Assembly: GCF_000220395.1 (NCBI RefSeq)
Contig: NW_004086884.1
Location: 1 to 60,158 of the forward strand
DNA from: Ichthyophthirius multifiliis
Taxonomy: Eukaryota; Ciliophora; Oligohymenophorea; Hymenostomatida
DNA: 60,158 nucleotides
Direction: 5' to 3'
Shown here: piece after piece, positions 49,644 through 60,158 of the stretch
How the letters are laid out: every line of letters begins with the position of its first letter
How positions within the stretch are numbered: the stretch's first letter is position 1
Made by a program: the position numbers and the translations under genes
The notes under the pieces: generated by a model
What the model saw: the letters and a program-made list of their open reading frames with translations, nothing else
Database searches by the model: none
What the model was told of the DNA's origin: nothing

Positions 49644-50794
49644 GTTATTGTTATTATTATTATATTTAATCATTTTATTATTATATTTATATTTAATCAT
49701 TTTATTATTATATTTAATCATTTTATTATTATATTTAATCAATTTATTATTATATTTAATCATTTTATTATTTTATTTAATCATTATATTTTTACTTATC
49801 TAAAAAATCATTTTTTTGATTTTTATATTCTTCGATTTTTTTTAATAAGTCAGTATTTAATTTTTAACTTTAAATTTTTTCTTTTATTGATAATAATTCC
49901 TATTGTTCACTGAAGCTCTAAACTACATCACTTTTTTCGAAAAATCCTTAAAGAGCTTACACTTATTGATTTAAATTCGCCTTTAAAAAAAGGCTTGAAT
50001 ATGATTATATAATTTAAACATTTTTAGTAATAACTTTCATGAAAATAATAACTTTTTCTCCTTCCAAATTTTTTTTATTACGTATTTAAAATGCAATTTT
50101 TTACTAAAGTACAAGGCTCAAAATATATATAAAATAAATATAACCAGAAGGTAAAAATACAGTATTTTTATGTGAAAACATTTTATAATGAATATCTTAA
50201 GATAAATAATGTAGAATCTTCATTATGTTTTCTTTAGGATGTAATGAAGGACTAAAAAGAACAAATTCAGGGAAAAACTATACCTAAACTGGTGTATTTT
50301 TAAAAGAAAAAAAATATTCTTTGCTTAATAAATTTAAAGGTTTATTTAAATATCTCCTTATTTTTTTAATTTTTCTATTTTCTTAAAATATAATTCCTAT
50401 TTTACTTATTTATTACCAATTATCTTTTACTAAAAAAAAAACTGTATTATTCTTCAAATAATATCTCCATTTCGAATTTTTTTAAATCTAAAATTCTTAT
50501 TATTATTTTCTATATTTCATTTCTAATACCCCTTAAAGATAATACTAAATTACTCAAATCTAACATAAAAGATATATCTTAATTTAGGCTTTAGAAATAA
50601 AAATAATCTATACAAAAATGGACAAATAATATGTTTTATTTACTATCATGATTATGTAAATATTCTGGATTTTGCATTATTAATAAACCATGATTTATAT
50701 TTAGTAAAAATTACGCTGTTTCTTTATTTTTATTTAATACTCTTAATATACTTATGAATTATTTTATTTTATCGTTTTCCATAATTATGTACAT
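49021..50794 (-). CDS. Hypothetical protein with heptad repeat and poly-Gln tracts
   Basis: The ordered N-terminus MENDKIKQFISILRVLNKNK, ETAQFLLNINHGLLIMQNPE, ISFMLDLSNLVLSLRGI has the helix-strand rhythm of a PCNA/9-1-1 clamp (Rad1-like) half, but similarity is too weak to claim. It continues with TPVQVQFFPEFVLFSPSLHP, ENIMKILHYLSQDIHYKMFS, and EGEKVIIFMKVITKNVQIIQ. Then comes a coiled coil made of 21-nt repeats encoding NDQIQQQ (49666-49790) and a poly-Gln tract (about 49575-49660). A basic segment KKRKKDMTKRKIFISKKKGF follows, then SNYTSSQYPSSISQQNVNNQ and a second poly-Gln (49141-49194), ending QYQNL-TGA (49021-49023). At least two introns, one at about 50110-50150. Convergent with the POC5-side gene, 40 bp apart. 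Confidence 0.5.
49141..49194. repeat. (TTA)18 tract, poly-Gln on minus strand
   Basis: In the coding frame of the minus-strand gene each unit reads TAA = Gln. Frame checked triplet by triplet from the SCSFLT segment to the TGA at 49021. Confidence 0.75.
49666..49790 (-). repeat. 21-nt tandem repeat encoding NDQIQQQ heptads
   Basis: About five to six units of a 21-nt period (plus-strand TTTAATCATTTTATTATTA core). Twenty-one bases equal seven residues, the coiled-coil heptad. The adjacent (TTA)n at 49575-49660 looks like an expansion of the QQQ part. Confidence 0.7.
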
Positions 50795-51653
50795 TTTATT
50801 TTTTTGCTTAAAAATGATTATCAATCTTTTTTTGTTTGTATTCTTTTGCTATATTTTATTATTTTATTAGCAAATTATTCAAATATATACTTTTTATCTT
50901 TGATACTTTTTATTTGTTTAACAAATTTTTTGAAATTTAAAAAAAAAAAGAAATATGTAAAATATAATAACATAATTAATATATTATTTATTAAATTTTT
51001 AGATTTTATTTATTTGAGAATTAAATTAATGTTATCAATATATATAAAATAATTATAACTTAATTATAAAATTTTTTATAAAATAAAAAGAAATTGTTTA
51101 TTTATTAAAATATATATATATATATATATTAATATTAAACATTAATGAAAAAAATTTAAATTTATTAAATTATTTTTAAAAAATGTAAAATTATATTTTT
51201 ATACTTTGTGGTTTTTGTTGATATCAAAATAAATAAAAAATATCCATAATTTAATATAGAAAAATAATCCTAAATTTCAAGTTATTACTATTTTAAAATT
51301 AAATTGATTTCAACAAAAAATTATTTCATAAATATAAAATAAAAATACTAAAAATTAATAACATAATTAAAAAACAAAACAAAAAAATTATAAATATATG
51401 ATAATTTCAAAATTTATTTATATATAACAAATAATAATTATAATAAAAAAATAACTATATAGTATATAATAATTATTAATAAAGATAAATAAATTAATAA
51501 ATAGATTAATAACAAAATATTAATTTTAATCCCTTACTTACAATTTTCATGATTAAAAATACCCTTATACAATTTAAAACATACATATACAATAAAAAGA
51601 TATATATTAAATATTTTTTATTTTATTTTTATAAAAACAATAAAAATAAAAAA
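50795..51653. other. Intergenic, upstream of UMP-CMP kinase
   Basis: Divergent spacer, nearly pure AT with a TA run (51111-51130). Carries the second copy of a 19-nt string shared with position 384. No gene recognised. Confidence 0.5.
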
Positions 51654-52461
<808 letters not shown>

Positions 52462-53501
52462 ATATAAAGAATTAAAAAAATATATATTTTTTTTAATTTT
52501 GCATATAAATAATGTTAAAAAATATTAAAATTTTTGTATATATAATTTAAATTATTTATATATACTATTAATTATTATTTATATTTATTTAAATTAATTA
52601 TTATAATATTTTATATTTATATAATGAATATAATAAATTTTTCTTTTTTTAATATTAATATCATTAAAAAAATATAATATATAATATTTTTATTTAAGAT
52701 TATATAATAAATAAATAAATCAAAAAAATTATATACAAGAATAAATTAAAAAAAAAAAAAATTACCTAAATTTTGTGTTTTATGGCATATTTTATTTTCA
52801 TAACTATTAATGTAATTTTATATTTCAATTTATAGCACATTTTCATTATAATTATACTGTATATTATATAAAATATAAAACTCTCTCTTCCAAAACTTGT
52901 AATTAATAATACTGAAAAATAATTTGAAATATTAGTAGCCATTTTATTTTAAATTTATTATAATTTTTTTTAATATTTTACTCAAACTAATAAGTTATTT
53001 AAATAAATTCAAAACGAATATACAATTAATTATTCAAATTTGAAATTTAATTTTAATTTTTTTATTGATTTTATTATTTCCTTTTACATTAAGTATAAGA
53101 ATTTAATTTAAATATTTATATTAATATATGTTATATTAAGATTTATTGTATTAGATATTTCTACTTTTTTATAAAAATAAAAATTATACAATATTGTTAA
53201 TGTTTTAATTTATAATAATAATTATAATTTTTATTTATTATATAAGTATTTTTTATTTATATATATATTAATTTTGTTGAATTCGATTATTAAAAATATA
53301 ATAATATTTATTTAATTTTTTTTTTTTTCTTTATACAGAAATAATTAAATTATATATATGATATTTTTATAATATATATATATATATATATTTATTTTAT
53401 ATTTAAAAGAAAAATATTAAGTATTTAATAATTGATTCATAGAATTACATTTGTTAATTATTAAATGCTTAAATTATATTATACTATTTTATAATGTATT
53501 C
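52462..53501. other. Intergenic upstream of tRNA
   Basis: About 1 kb of AT sequence. A 68-codon minus-strand ORF (MATNISNYFSVLLIT..., start 52940-52942) with hydrophobic segments is the only candidate and is not convincing. A TA tract lies at 53373-53391. Confidence 0.45.
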
Positions 53502-53573
53502 AGCCGGGTGGCGCAATGGTAGCGCAGCAGACTTCTAATCTGAAGGTTGTGGGTTCGAGTCCCACCCTGGTTG
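53502..53573 (+). tRNA. tRNA-Arg (anticodon TCT)
   Basis: A 72-nt island of high GC folds as a cloverleaf: acceptor AGCCGGG/CCTGGTT (with G-U pairs), D-stem GCGC/GCGC, anticodon loop CTTCTAA with TCT at 53533-53535, T-stem GTGGG/CCCAC around TTCGAGT, discriminator G. It contains a good A box (TGGCGCAATGG) and B box (GGTTCGAGTCC). TCT reads AGA, the main Arg codon in these AT-rich genes. The anticodon stem has one G-A mismatch at its base. The genomic sequence continues CCA then T8. Confidence 0.92.
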
Positions 53574-53576
53574 CCA

Positions 53577-53584
53577 TTTTTTTT
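53577..53584 (+). terminator. Pol III T-run terminator of tRNA-Arg
   Basis: Run of eight T three bases after the discriminator base, as expected for RNA polymerase III termination. Confidence 0.75.
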
Positions 53585-54041
53585 ATTTTTAAATAATAAT
53601 ATAAAGATAAAAAAAATATATATTATTTATTTCTAAATAAAACGCAATTTAAAATAATTATTAAATTTAATTTATTATATAGAAACACAGTTATTTTCAT
53701 TTTTTTATTAAAAAAAAAAAAAAAGAAATAAATATAATGATTTTTAGTAAATAAAATTTATCTTTTAATCAAAAAAAATACATTTTTGCGTATAAAATAA
53801 ATTATAATTATTTCTATATTTTTATTATAATAAATATTTTTTGTTGTTATTGTTTATTAAATGAATATATGATTGTCATTAATTTTCGAATATTTTAAAT
53901 TTTCAAATAAAAAATGTATTATATATAAATTTTATAAATAATTTATTTAATTAGTATATAATATTAACATTTTTTTTAAATAATATATAAATAAAATTAT
54001 ATATAACTATATATTAATAAAACCTTAAAAAAACTATAAAC
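53585..54041. other. Intergenic between tRNA-Arg and the giant coiled-coil gene
   Basis: AT spacer of about 460 bp, no coding texture. An A-run at 53711-53724. Confidence 0.5.
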
Positions 54042-57000
54042 ATGTATTTCTCCTCAATCAAAAAGGTTTATTATAAGAAATAAAAAATAAATATTAATTA
54101 ATGAAATTCCATAAAATAAAACAAACAAAAAAAATAGACAGAGGAAACAAATCGAATTAAAAATAATGATTTAATTCAAAAAATATTTAGAGAAAATAAT
54201 TTCAATTAAAACTAGCAAACATGTAAAAATTTAAGTTAACATACATAATTCAATACAATATATAATTAAATTGAATAAATGAAGACAGATATAAATATCA
54301 TAATAGTATATATAATAAATAAGTTAATAAAAAAATAAAATATAAATATAAATAAAAATAGAATAGCATTAATACAAACGAATCAATAAAAAATTAATAA
54401 ATAAAAACACTATATAGCTCACTTCCATCAAAAAATACATAAGAAAGTACAAAAAAAATCGGACATATATATAAAGAATAAGAATAATATTTAATCCAAA
54501 CAATAAAAAAGAACGAAAATATAAAAGAAATCATTTACAAAAAATTTGGTGGAGAGTAAAAATTTATCGAATAATTATAAAAAGAAAATAATAAAGAATT
54601 TTATATAACAGCATTATATGAAATTTTAGAAATAATAAACAGATAAGAAAACAATATAAAGTATTCTTAAGAAACTCCAAAAAATAGAATTTCTTCATTT
54701 TAAAATTCTAATTCTCAACTAAAAAACAATAATTCATCTTCTAATAAAAATATAAAAGAATATTAATATTAAATTGTGGATTTATAAAAATAATTACTAG
54801 AAACAAAATAAAAATATGAGCAAGAAAATAAAAGAAAAATTGAATTTTTAAAGAATAAGAAAAGATCTTTCTAAAATTCTCACTAAACTTCTTTTTCATA
54901 GCCTTATTTTTCAGAAGAAATACCTATTTTAGATTTCGATTAATCTTTTTTTAAAGGATTAGATGCTAAAATTTCACAATTTTAAAATTAAAATAATTCA
55001 AAAATATAATCAGTTTAAGAAAACTCACATATAGACTAAAACTATAAATAAGCTTATTTAAAAGAATTATTTTTTCCTAAAGAGACTTATTTTTTGAAAA
55101 TAAAAACTAAAATTAATCATTATATCAATAGAAAAACATCAAAAATTAAACTGAAAATTTTTAATCAAATTCACATCAAAAAAACTAAAAAGTTAAGATA
55201 TTTTAAATGTTTTTATATCAAAAAATGGAACTTTCAATTAATAAAAATAAAACTTTGATTAAAAAAATAATTAAAAGTTTATTAAAATATAAAAAAATGA
55301 ATAAAAATCATCAAAAAGTGAATCTTCTTCAAGTTAAGAAGAAGTAAAAGTAAAAAAAACTAAAAAAATAAAATCTAAAACTACAGTTAACTCTATTTTT
55401 GATAAAAAATAACTATATTCTATAGATAAAAGTGATTATAAATAAACAAATGCTTCTCTTTAATAATCTCCTTCTTCTTAAAAATCATTAAATCTTGATA
55501 AAGAAATCAAATAAGAATTCTAAAAGCTCCAAATTGAACGAAACAATACAAATTAATCATTACTTAATTTAAAATTAGAGGTTTTGAATTAAAAAGTTAT
55601 TAAAAAACCATTAATTTTCGAATTAAAAGAAGAAGAAAAAAAGAAAGAATCAGTATTTGATAAAAACATTACTAAATTAAACGAATAACAATAAAAATTA
55701 GACATTGAATTTCTCCTTTTGAACGAATAAAAAAATCAAATATAATATGACCTAAAATTTTAAACAGAAAATGAATAATAATAATAATATAATATTGAGG
55801 ATACTGAATAAAATCATATAGAGAAAATAAAAACAGAACAAAATAATACATTTGAGGGATTTAGAGTTTAATTAAAATAATAATTGAAGGAAATATATTG
55901 TAAAAAATTATAAAAAAATGCTTTTAAATCTACTTAAACGGATGAAGAAAAAATTTAATAAGAAAACATTTTAAATAAATCAAATTTTTAAACATAAAAT
56001 TAAGTTTAAGAAAATCCTTAAATTTAAAGCTTTTCGAAATAATATTTTTCCGAAAATATTTATGAAGTATAAAATAAGTAAAATTCCTCTTAAAAAAACA
56101 ATCAAAACAATTTTAGAGAAAACTCAAACCAAAAATAAAAAATGTATTATTCTAATTAATAAATAGAGTTTTTTAGAAATCAAAATTATGTTTTAAATTA
56201 ACTCCTAACAGCTCAAAGTTAACAAATATAATATTTAATGTAATAAAATAAATAAAAAATGCCATTTTAAAATAAAAAAACTATTTTCATCCTCATTTAA
56301 ATACCTTTAGTACATAATAGAATTAAGATAAACATAATTTAGTCTAAGAAAAGCATAGTTTTTTCGAAAAAAATACCTCTTATGCTATAAATTCTCCAAA
56401 TTACTTTTAAATTTAAGAAAGGAAACGATAAAAATAATATGATGAGAATAAATAAATATAAAACAATAATTTAAATTTCTAATTTTAATAAGATTAATTA
56501 AATAATAGCAATCTTAATCCTGATAAATAGCTCTGTAGTGATTAAAGTTTTTTTAATAAAACTAAATTAGATTTTTAAAATAAACCATATATAATTACTA
56601 CATAGGAAAATAATCATTAAATGGATAAGAAGTAATAAACAGAAAACTTAGAATAAATATAGACTTTATAACAAAATAAATAATTTAAAAGTTAAAGATT
56701 TTGTAGTTTTTAATTTAATATAGAAGATAAGAATAATAATAATAATAATCAATAATAAATTTAATTGAATTAAGAAGAGTAAAATTAATAAATTCCTGAA
56801 AATAAAACAAATTATTAATTATAATTAAATAATTTTTTATAAAATTAAAATTTAAAAGACGAAATAGCTTCTAAACAGATACATGTGTAAGAATTGCTAT
56901 AAAATTTTAAAAATAATTAATAATATTTTAAAAGCGTATAAAAAAACATAAATAATTAATTTGAAAAATAAAAAAATTTAAAAAGTGATACTTAAAATTA

Positions 57001-57253
57001 TTAGAAAAATGAATAATAATTAAAATATTAACTTTAATTTTAACCAAATAATAAATTAAATCATAGTTTATTCACTTAAATGTATAATAATAGTTAAAAC
57101 TAAAAATTAAAAATGCAAAATAGAACATAAAACTAAGAAATTTTAGATGAGTAGTTTAATTAAAAAGATAAGAATTAAGAAATCTAAGAAAACTAAACAA
57201 ATATTTATAATAATTCATAGTAAAATTAAAATATTTATACAAAAGATATTTGA
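54042..57253 (+). CDS. Giant Gln/Asn/Lys-rich coiled-coil protein, first part
   Basis: ATG 54042 (MYFSSIKK) is followed by a 77-nt intron and TEETNRIKNNDLIQKIFREN. Later blocks: GHIYKEQEQYLIQTIKKNEN, ITALYEILEIINRQENN, VDLQKQLLETKQKYEQENKR (coiled coil), PILDFDQSFFKGLDAKISQF, LKELFFPKETYFLKIKTK, then QKSLNLDKEIKQEFQKLQIE and long Gln/Asn stretches. The part up to about 55200 looks ordered; the rest is low complexity. Several frame changes between blocks must be introns or slips; I could not place them all. In-frame TGA at 57251-57253 is taken as the end, but coding texture continues in the same frame beyond it. No family recognised; a basal-body or cortical scaffold is a guess. Confidence 0.45.
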
Positions 57254-57414
57254 GAATAAAATAAAATACTATTTGAAAATAAATTTCTTGTTCAAATAAA
57301 TAATAATAAATAAATAAAAAATTAAGTTTAATTGAATAAATTATATTTAGAAGAATTTAATATAAATAAATAGAAAATTTAAGTCAATTTAATATGAATT
57401 AAAATTAAAAATAA

Positions 57415-59350
57415 ATGGATAATATTTATCAAGATAATAGTATTGATGCTAATATATATAAATAAAAGATATTTTAAATAATTAATCTTTAGACAATTTA
57501 TTTTAAAAAAAATAAACCCAGAGCTAACTCATTTAATTTAAGAAATTAGGAAAAAAACTAATCAATTAAAAATGAAAACATTATTAATTAAAAACTAGAA
57601 AAATAAAATAATAATCAATAAATAAATAATTAAGGAACACAATAAAAATCAAATGATTTAAAATAATAAAATAATAAAAATTCAATAAATTTAAATTATG
57701 TTTATTAAAATAAAGACGTTGATTAAAATACAGGTCAAAGAGTAACTTAAAATTTATAATAAAAAATAAATAATTTATTGTAGTAAAAAAAAGATTTATA
57801 TAAATTAAATAATGAATATGAATAAAACGATAATAAATAAGAAAATAATAATATTAATAAAAATATAGAAGTAATAGCTATTAATGATTAAAATCGTTTA
57901 TAAATTAATTAAAAAAACAAACTATTTAAAACTAAAAAATTAATAAAAACAAATATTAAGAAATAAATATTTAATAAAATTTATCAAATCCTCAAATATT
58001 ATTAGAATAAAAATGCAAATCTTATTCTATTTAAAATAATATTGATAATAAAATAATTTAAAAGCAAGGTAGTTTAAATAATATAAATTAAGAATAAAAT
58101 GTATAAAGCCTCTAAAAATAAGAATAAAATTCTAAAAAAGATATACAAGAAATTCAAATAAAAATTATTGATAATACAGCTTAAAAAAAGAAATGAAATA
58201 TTAAAAAAATAATTAAGAATTAAATAAAAATGACTAAAATTTTTTGATAAATTAAAGTAATCAAGTTAAAACAGAAGAAATAAAAGAAATCGAACTAATA
58301 AACAAATAAAATAAAAATACTAATTCATAATAAACAGTTGAAAAATAAAAATTTAAAGAAAAACATTTAAAAAATAATGAGAAAAAATAAAAATAAGAAA
58401 TTTAAATTATTTAAAGCATTAATTTACCTTAATAGAATATAAAAGAAGGAGAAAACAATGAAACCAACTTTGAAAATTATTCAAATAAAAGTTTAAGTAA
58501 AGAATAAATTAATAATTAAAATAAATATTTGCCTTTAAATACTTAATAATAATAAATTGAAGAAAATAAAAAATAAAAATAGATTAAATAAAATAATAAA
58601 TATGATATAAATACAGGATAACCATATTTAAAAATATACAATCAGGATAATTTAGAAATATAATTAACAAACACTAAAAAATAGAATCTTATAGGCTAAA
58701 GTAATCAATAAAATAAATGCTAAAATTAGTAATATTAATTAGAATAAAATCAATATGAAATTAATATAATTTAACCCAAATAAGAAAATAAAGTTTAAAC
58801 TAAATAAGAAGATAAAATAAATTAAAAAAAAAACTCTAATAATGACTTTAAATTATAAATAGAAGAAATACAATATGAATTGAAATTAATTAAAAAAAAG
58901 AAACAAACAATTTAAAAGAATAACTAAGCGAAGAAAATGAATAAAATAATAAATAAAAAATAAATGAAAAATATCCAAATGATAATAAAAATGAAATAAT
59001 ATAAATTAAAAAAAATTAGAATATGATAAATTAAGAATAAAATTAATAACAATAAAAAATTAAGACGTTATAAGAAGAATTAAAATATGAAAAAGAATCA
59101 AAATAATAATAAAATATATAAAAAAATTAAATAAGTAAATAATAAGAAAAACTTAATAAAATAGATAATAGTTAAATAAATTAATAGAAAAATGAAATAA
59201 AATAATAAAAATTGTAGGAAATATGTAAATAAGAGGAGTAAAAATAAATGATTAAAAAGAAAAAAAGAAATAGATTAGTATAAATTCATAAAATTTAGAA
59301 TAAAAATAATTAAATTATAATAAAGAAATATAAAACAAATAAAAATAATA

Positions 59351-59396
<46 letters not shown>

Positions 59397-60158
59397 GAAG
59401 AAGAATAAGAAGAAGAAAGAGATAATGAATAAGGATAAGAACAAGAAAGAGAAAAAATAAAAATAAAAAAATAAACAAGAATATGTAAGAGAATAATAAA
59501 AAATAATAAAATAAGAATAACATATATTAAAATAACAATAAAAATAATAATTATAAAAATAATAATAATTATAAAAATAATAAATATTATTATAATAATA
59601 ATAATTATTATAATAATAATAATTAATATACGTTTAATAATTTTTATAAGTATAAGAATAATAATAAGAACAATAATTATTATAAGAACAATAATTATTA
59701 TAAGAACAATAATTATTATAAGAATAAGAATAAGAATAAGAATAAGAATAAAAATAATAATTATTATAAGAATAAGAATAAGAATAAGAATAAGAATAAG
59801 AACAATAATTATTATAAGAACAATAATTATTATAAGAATAAGAATAAGAATAAAAATAATAATTATTATAAGAATAAGTATAAGAATAAGAATAAAAATA
59901 ATAATTATTATAAGAATAAGAATAAGAATAAGAATAAGAATAAGAACAATAATTATTATAAGAACAATAATTATTATAAGAACAATAATTATTATAAGAA
60001 TAAGAATAAGAATAAGAATAAGAATAAGAATAAGAATAAGAATAAGAATAAGAATAAAAATAATAATTATTATAAGAATAAGAATAAGAATAAGAATAAG
60101 AATAAGAACAATAATTATTATAAGAACAATAATTATTATAAGATAAGAATAAGAATAA
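57415..60158 (+). CDS. Giant Gln/Asn/Glu-rich protein, right-truncated by window edge
   Basis: Tentative start ATG 57415 (MDNIYQDNSIDANIYKQ). It continues with NKPRANSFNLRNQEKNQSIK, NTGQRVTQNLQQKINNLLQQ, KKDLYKLNNEYEQND, then after changes of frame EKHLKNNEKKQKQEIQIIQS and NLPQQNIKEGENNETNFENY. Next come KEIQNKQKQQQ, a pure TAA poly-Gln tract (59351-59393) and KEEEQEEERDNEQGQEQERE. It ends in the 6/18-nt array that reads as Gln-Glu and QQQLLQE repeats. It may be the continuation of the preceding feature, as the TGA between them (and another at about 57399) may not be real ends. No domain is recognised, and exon joins are uncertain. Confidence 0.4.
59351..59393 (+). repeat. (TAA)n poly-Gln tract followed by GAA repeats
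   Basis: About 14 TAA units in the Gln frame, immediately followed by an AAAGAAGAAGAA stretch encoding Lys/Glu, typical of slippage inside a charged coiled coil. Confidence 0.7.
59646..60158 (+). repeat. Hexamer (AATAAG)n and 18-mer AACAATAATTATTATAAG array
   Basis: About 500 bp to the window edge built from two interchangeable units: AATAAG (6 nt) and AACAATAATTATTATAAG (18 nt), plus a variant AAAAATAATAATTATTATAAG. Nearly all units are multiples of three, so one frame stays open: (Gln-Glu)n and Glu-Gln-Gln-Gln-Leu-Leu. A unit one base short occurs near 60141. The array runs off the window. Confidence 0.85.

Noticed and set aside
49551-49913. Plus-strand poly-Ile ORF over the (ATT)n tract
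   Set aside because: The minus strand carries the NDQIQQQ heptads flanked by ordered, intron-compatible coding sequence; the plus frame is the repeat read backwards.
49021-50794. Firm assignment of the poly-Gln gene as a Rad1/9-1-1 clamp subunit
   Set aside because: The helix-strand rhythm of the first 110 residues is suggestive, but no diagnostic motif is visible and the coiled-coil extension is foreign to that family.
52727-52942. Minus-strand 68-codon ORF starting MATNISNYFSVLLIT
   Set aside because: In AT-rich DNA with only TGA as stop, open frames of this length are common by chance. No ordered segment, splice support or familiar motif.
59275-59523. Minus-strand hydrophobic ORF near the right end
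   Set aside because: Antisense shadow of the Gln/Glu/Lys-rich plus-strand gene, whose poly-Gln frame is continuous here.
59646-60158. CRISPR-like or satellite interpretation of the repeat array
   Set aside because: Units are directly abutting 6- and 18-mers with no unique spacers, and the frame is kept, so a coding minisatellite is the simpler reading.

Overview
The window looks like a piece of a somatic (macronuclear) chromosome from an oligohymenophorean ciliate. It is extremely AT-rich, genes are packed on both strands, introns are very short (mostly about 45-100 nt, GTA...TAG), and TAA and TAG are read as glutamine with TGA as the only stop. This code is seen directly at invariant positions: TAA encodes the Gln of the P-loop GKGTQ motif in a UMP-CMP kinase and the Gln finger of a TBC Rab-GAP. 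Ichthyophthirius multifiliis is the most likely source given the AT content, but that is inference. Under the standard code almost every gene is shattered, so all products below were read by hand with TAA/TAG = Gln and with introns removed.

Layout. 0.6-6.6 kb (+): an AGC protein kinase, a coiled-coil/EF-hand-like protein and a small acylated (MGTCC) coiled-coil protein. 6.9-9.8 kb: a small single-pass membrane protein (-) and a cyclin (+). 9.9-16.9 kb: a helical-repeat protein with a mitochondrial-looking N-terminus (-), a helical protein (+), a coiled-coil protein (+) and a small basic protein (-). 17.6-25.4 kb (+): a cyclic-nucleotide-binding (CNB) domain protein, a small unknown ORF, a TBC Rab-GAP and an STPGR/SHIPPO axonemal protein. 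25.7-31 kb: an Asn/Gln-rich coiled-coil protein (-) and a protein with a UBC/UEV-like N-terminal half (+). 32.7-38.3 kb: a second CNB protein with an internal 77/78-nt tandem repeat (+), a small Asn/Lys-rich protein (+) and an unknown protein (-). 38.6-45.8 kb: mitochondrial HSP90/TRAP1 (-), an RMC1/Mic1-like protein (+) and a ULK-like kinase (-). 46.0-52.5 kb: a TAF11-like histone-fold protein, POC5 and a poly-Gln ORF that may be its tail, a poly-Gln/heptad-repeat protein (-), and UMP-CMP kinase (+). 53.5 kb: tRNA-Arg(TCT). 54-60 kb: one or more giant Gln/Asn/Lys-rich coiled-coil genes running off the right edge in a hexamer/18-mer repeat array.

Several genes fit a ciliated, signalling-rich cell: STPGR and POC5 for axonemes and basal bodies, CNB proteins and an AGC kinase for cyclic-nucleotide/phospho-signalling, and RMC1 plus a TBC GAP for Rab/endosome control. 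There is no evidence that they form a single system, and I see no operon, CRISPR array, transposon, viral element or telomere repeat. The most unusual points are microsatellites that cluster inside introns, coding repeats made entirely of TAA codons, a GC-AG intron, and several places where coding frames do not join (unrecognised introns, frameshifts, or assembly slips in A-runs).
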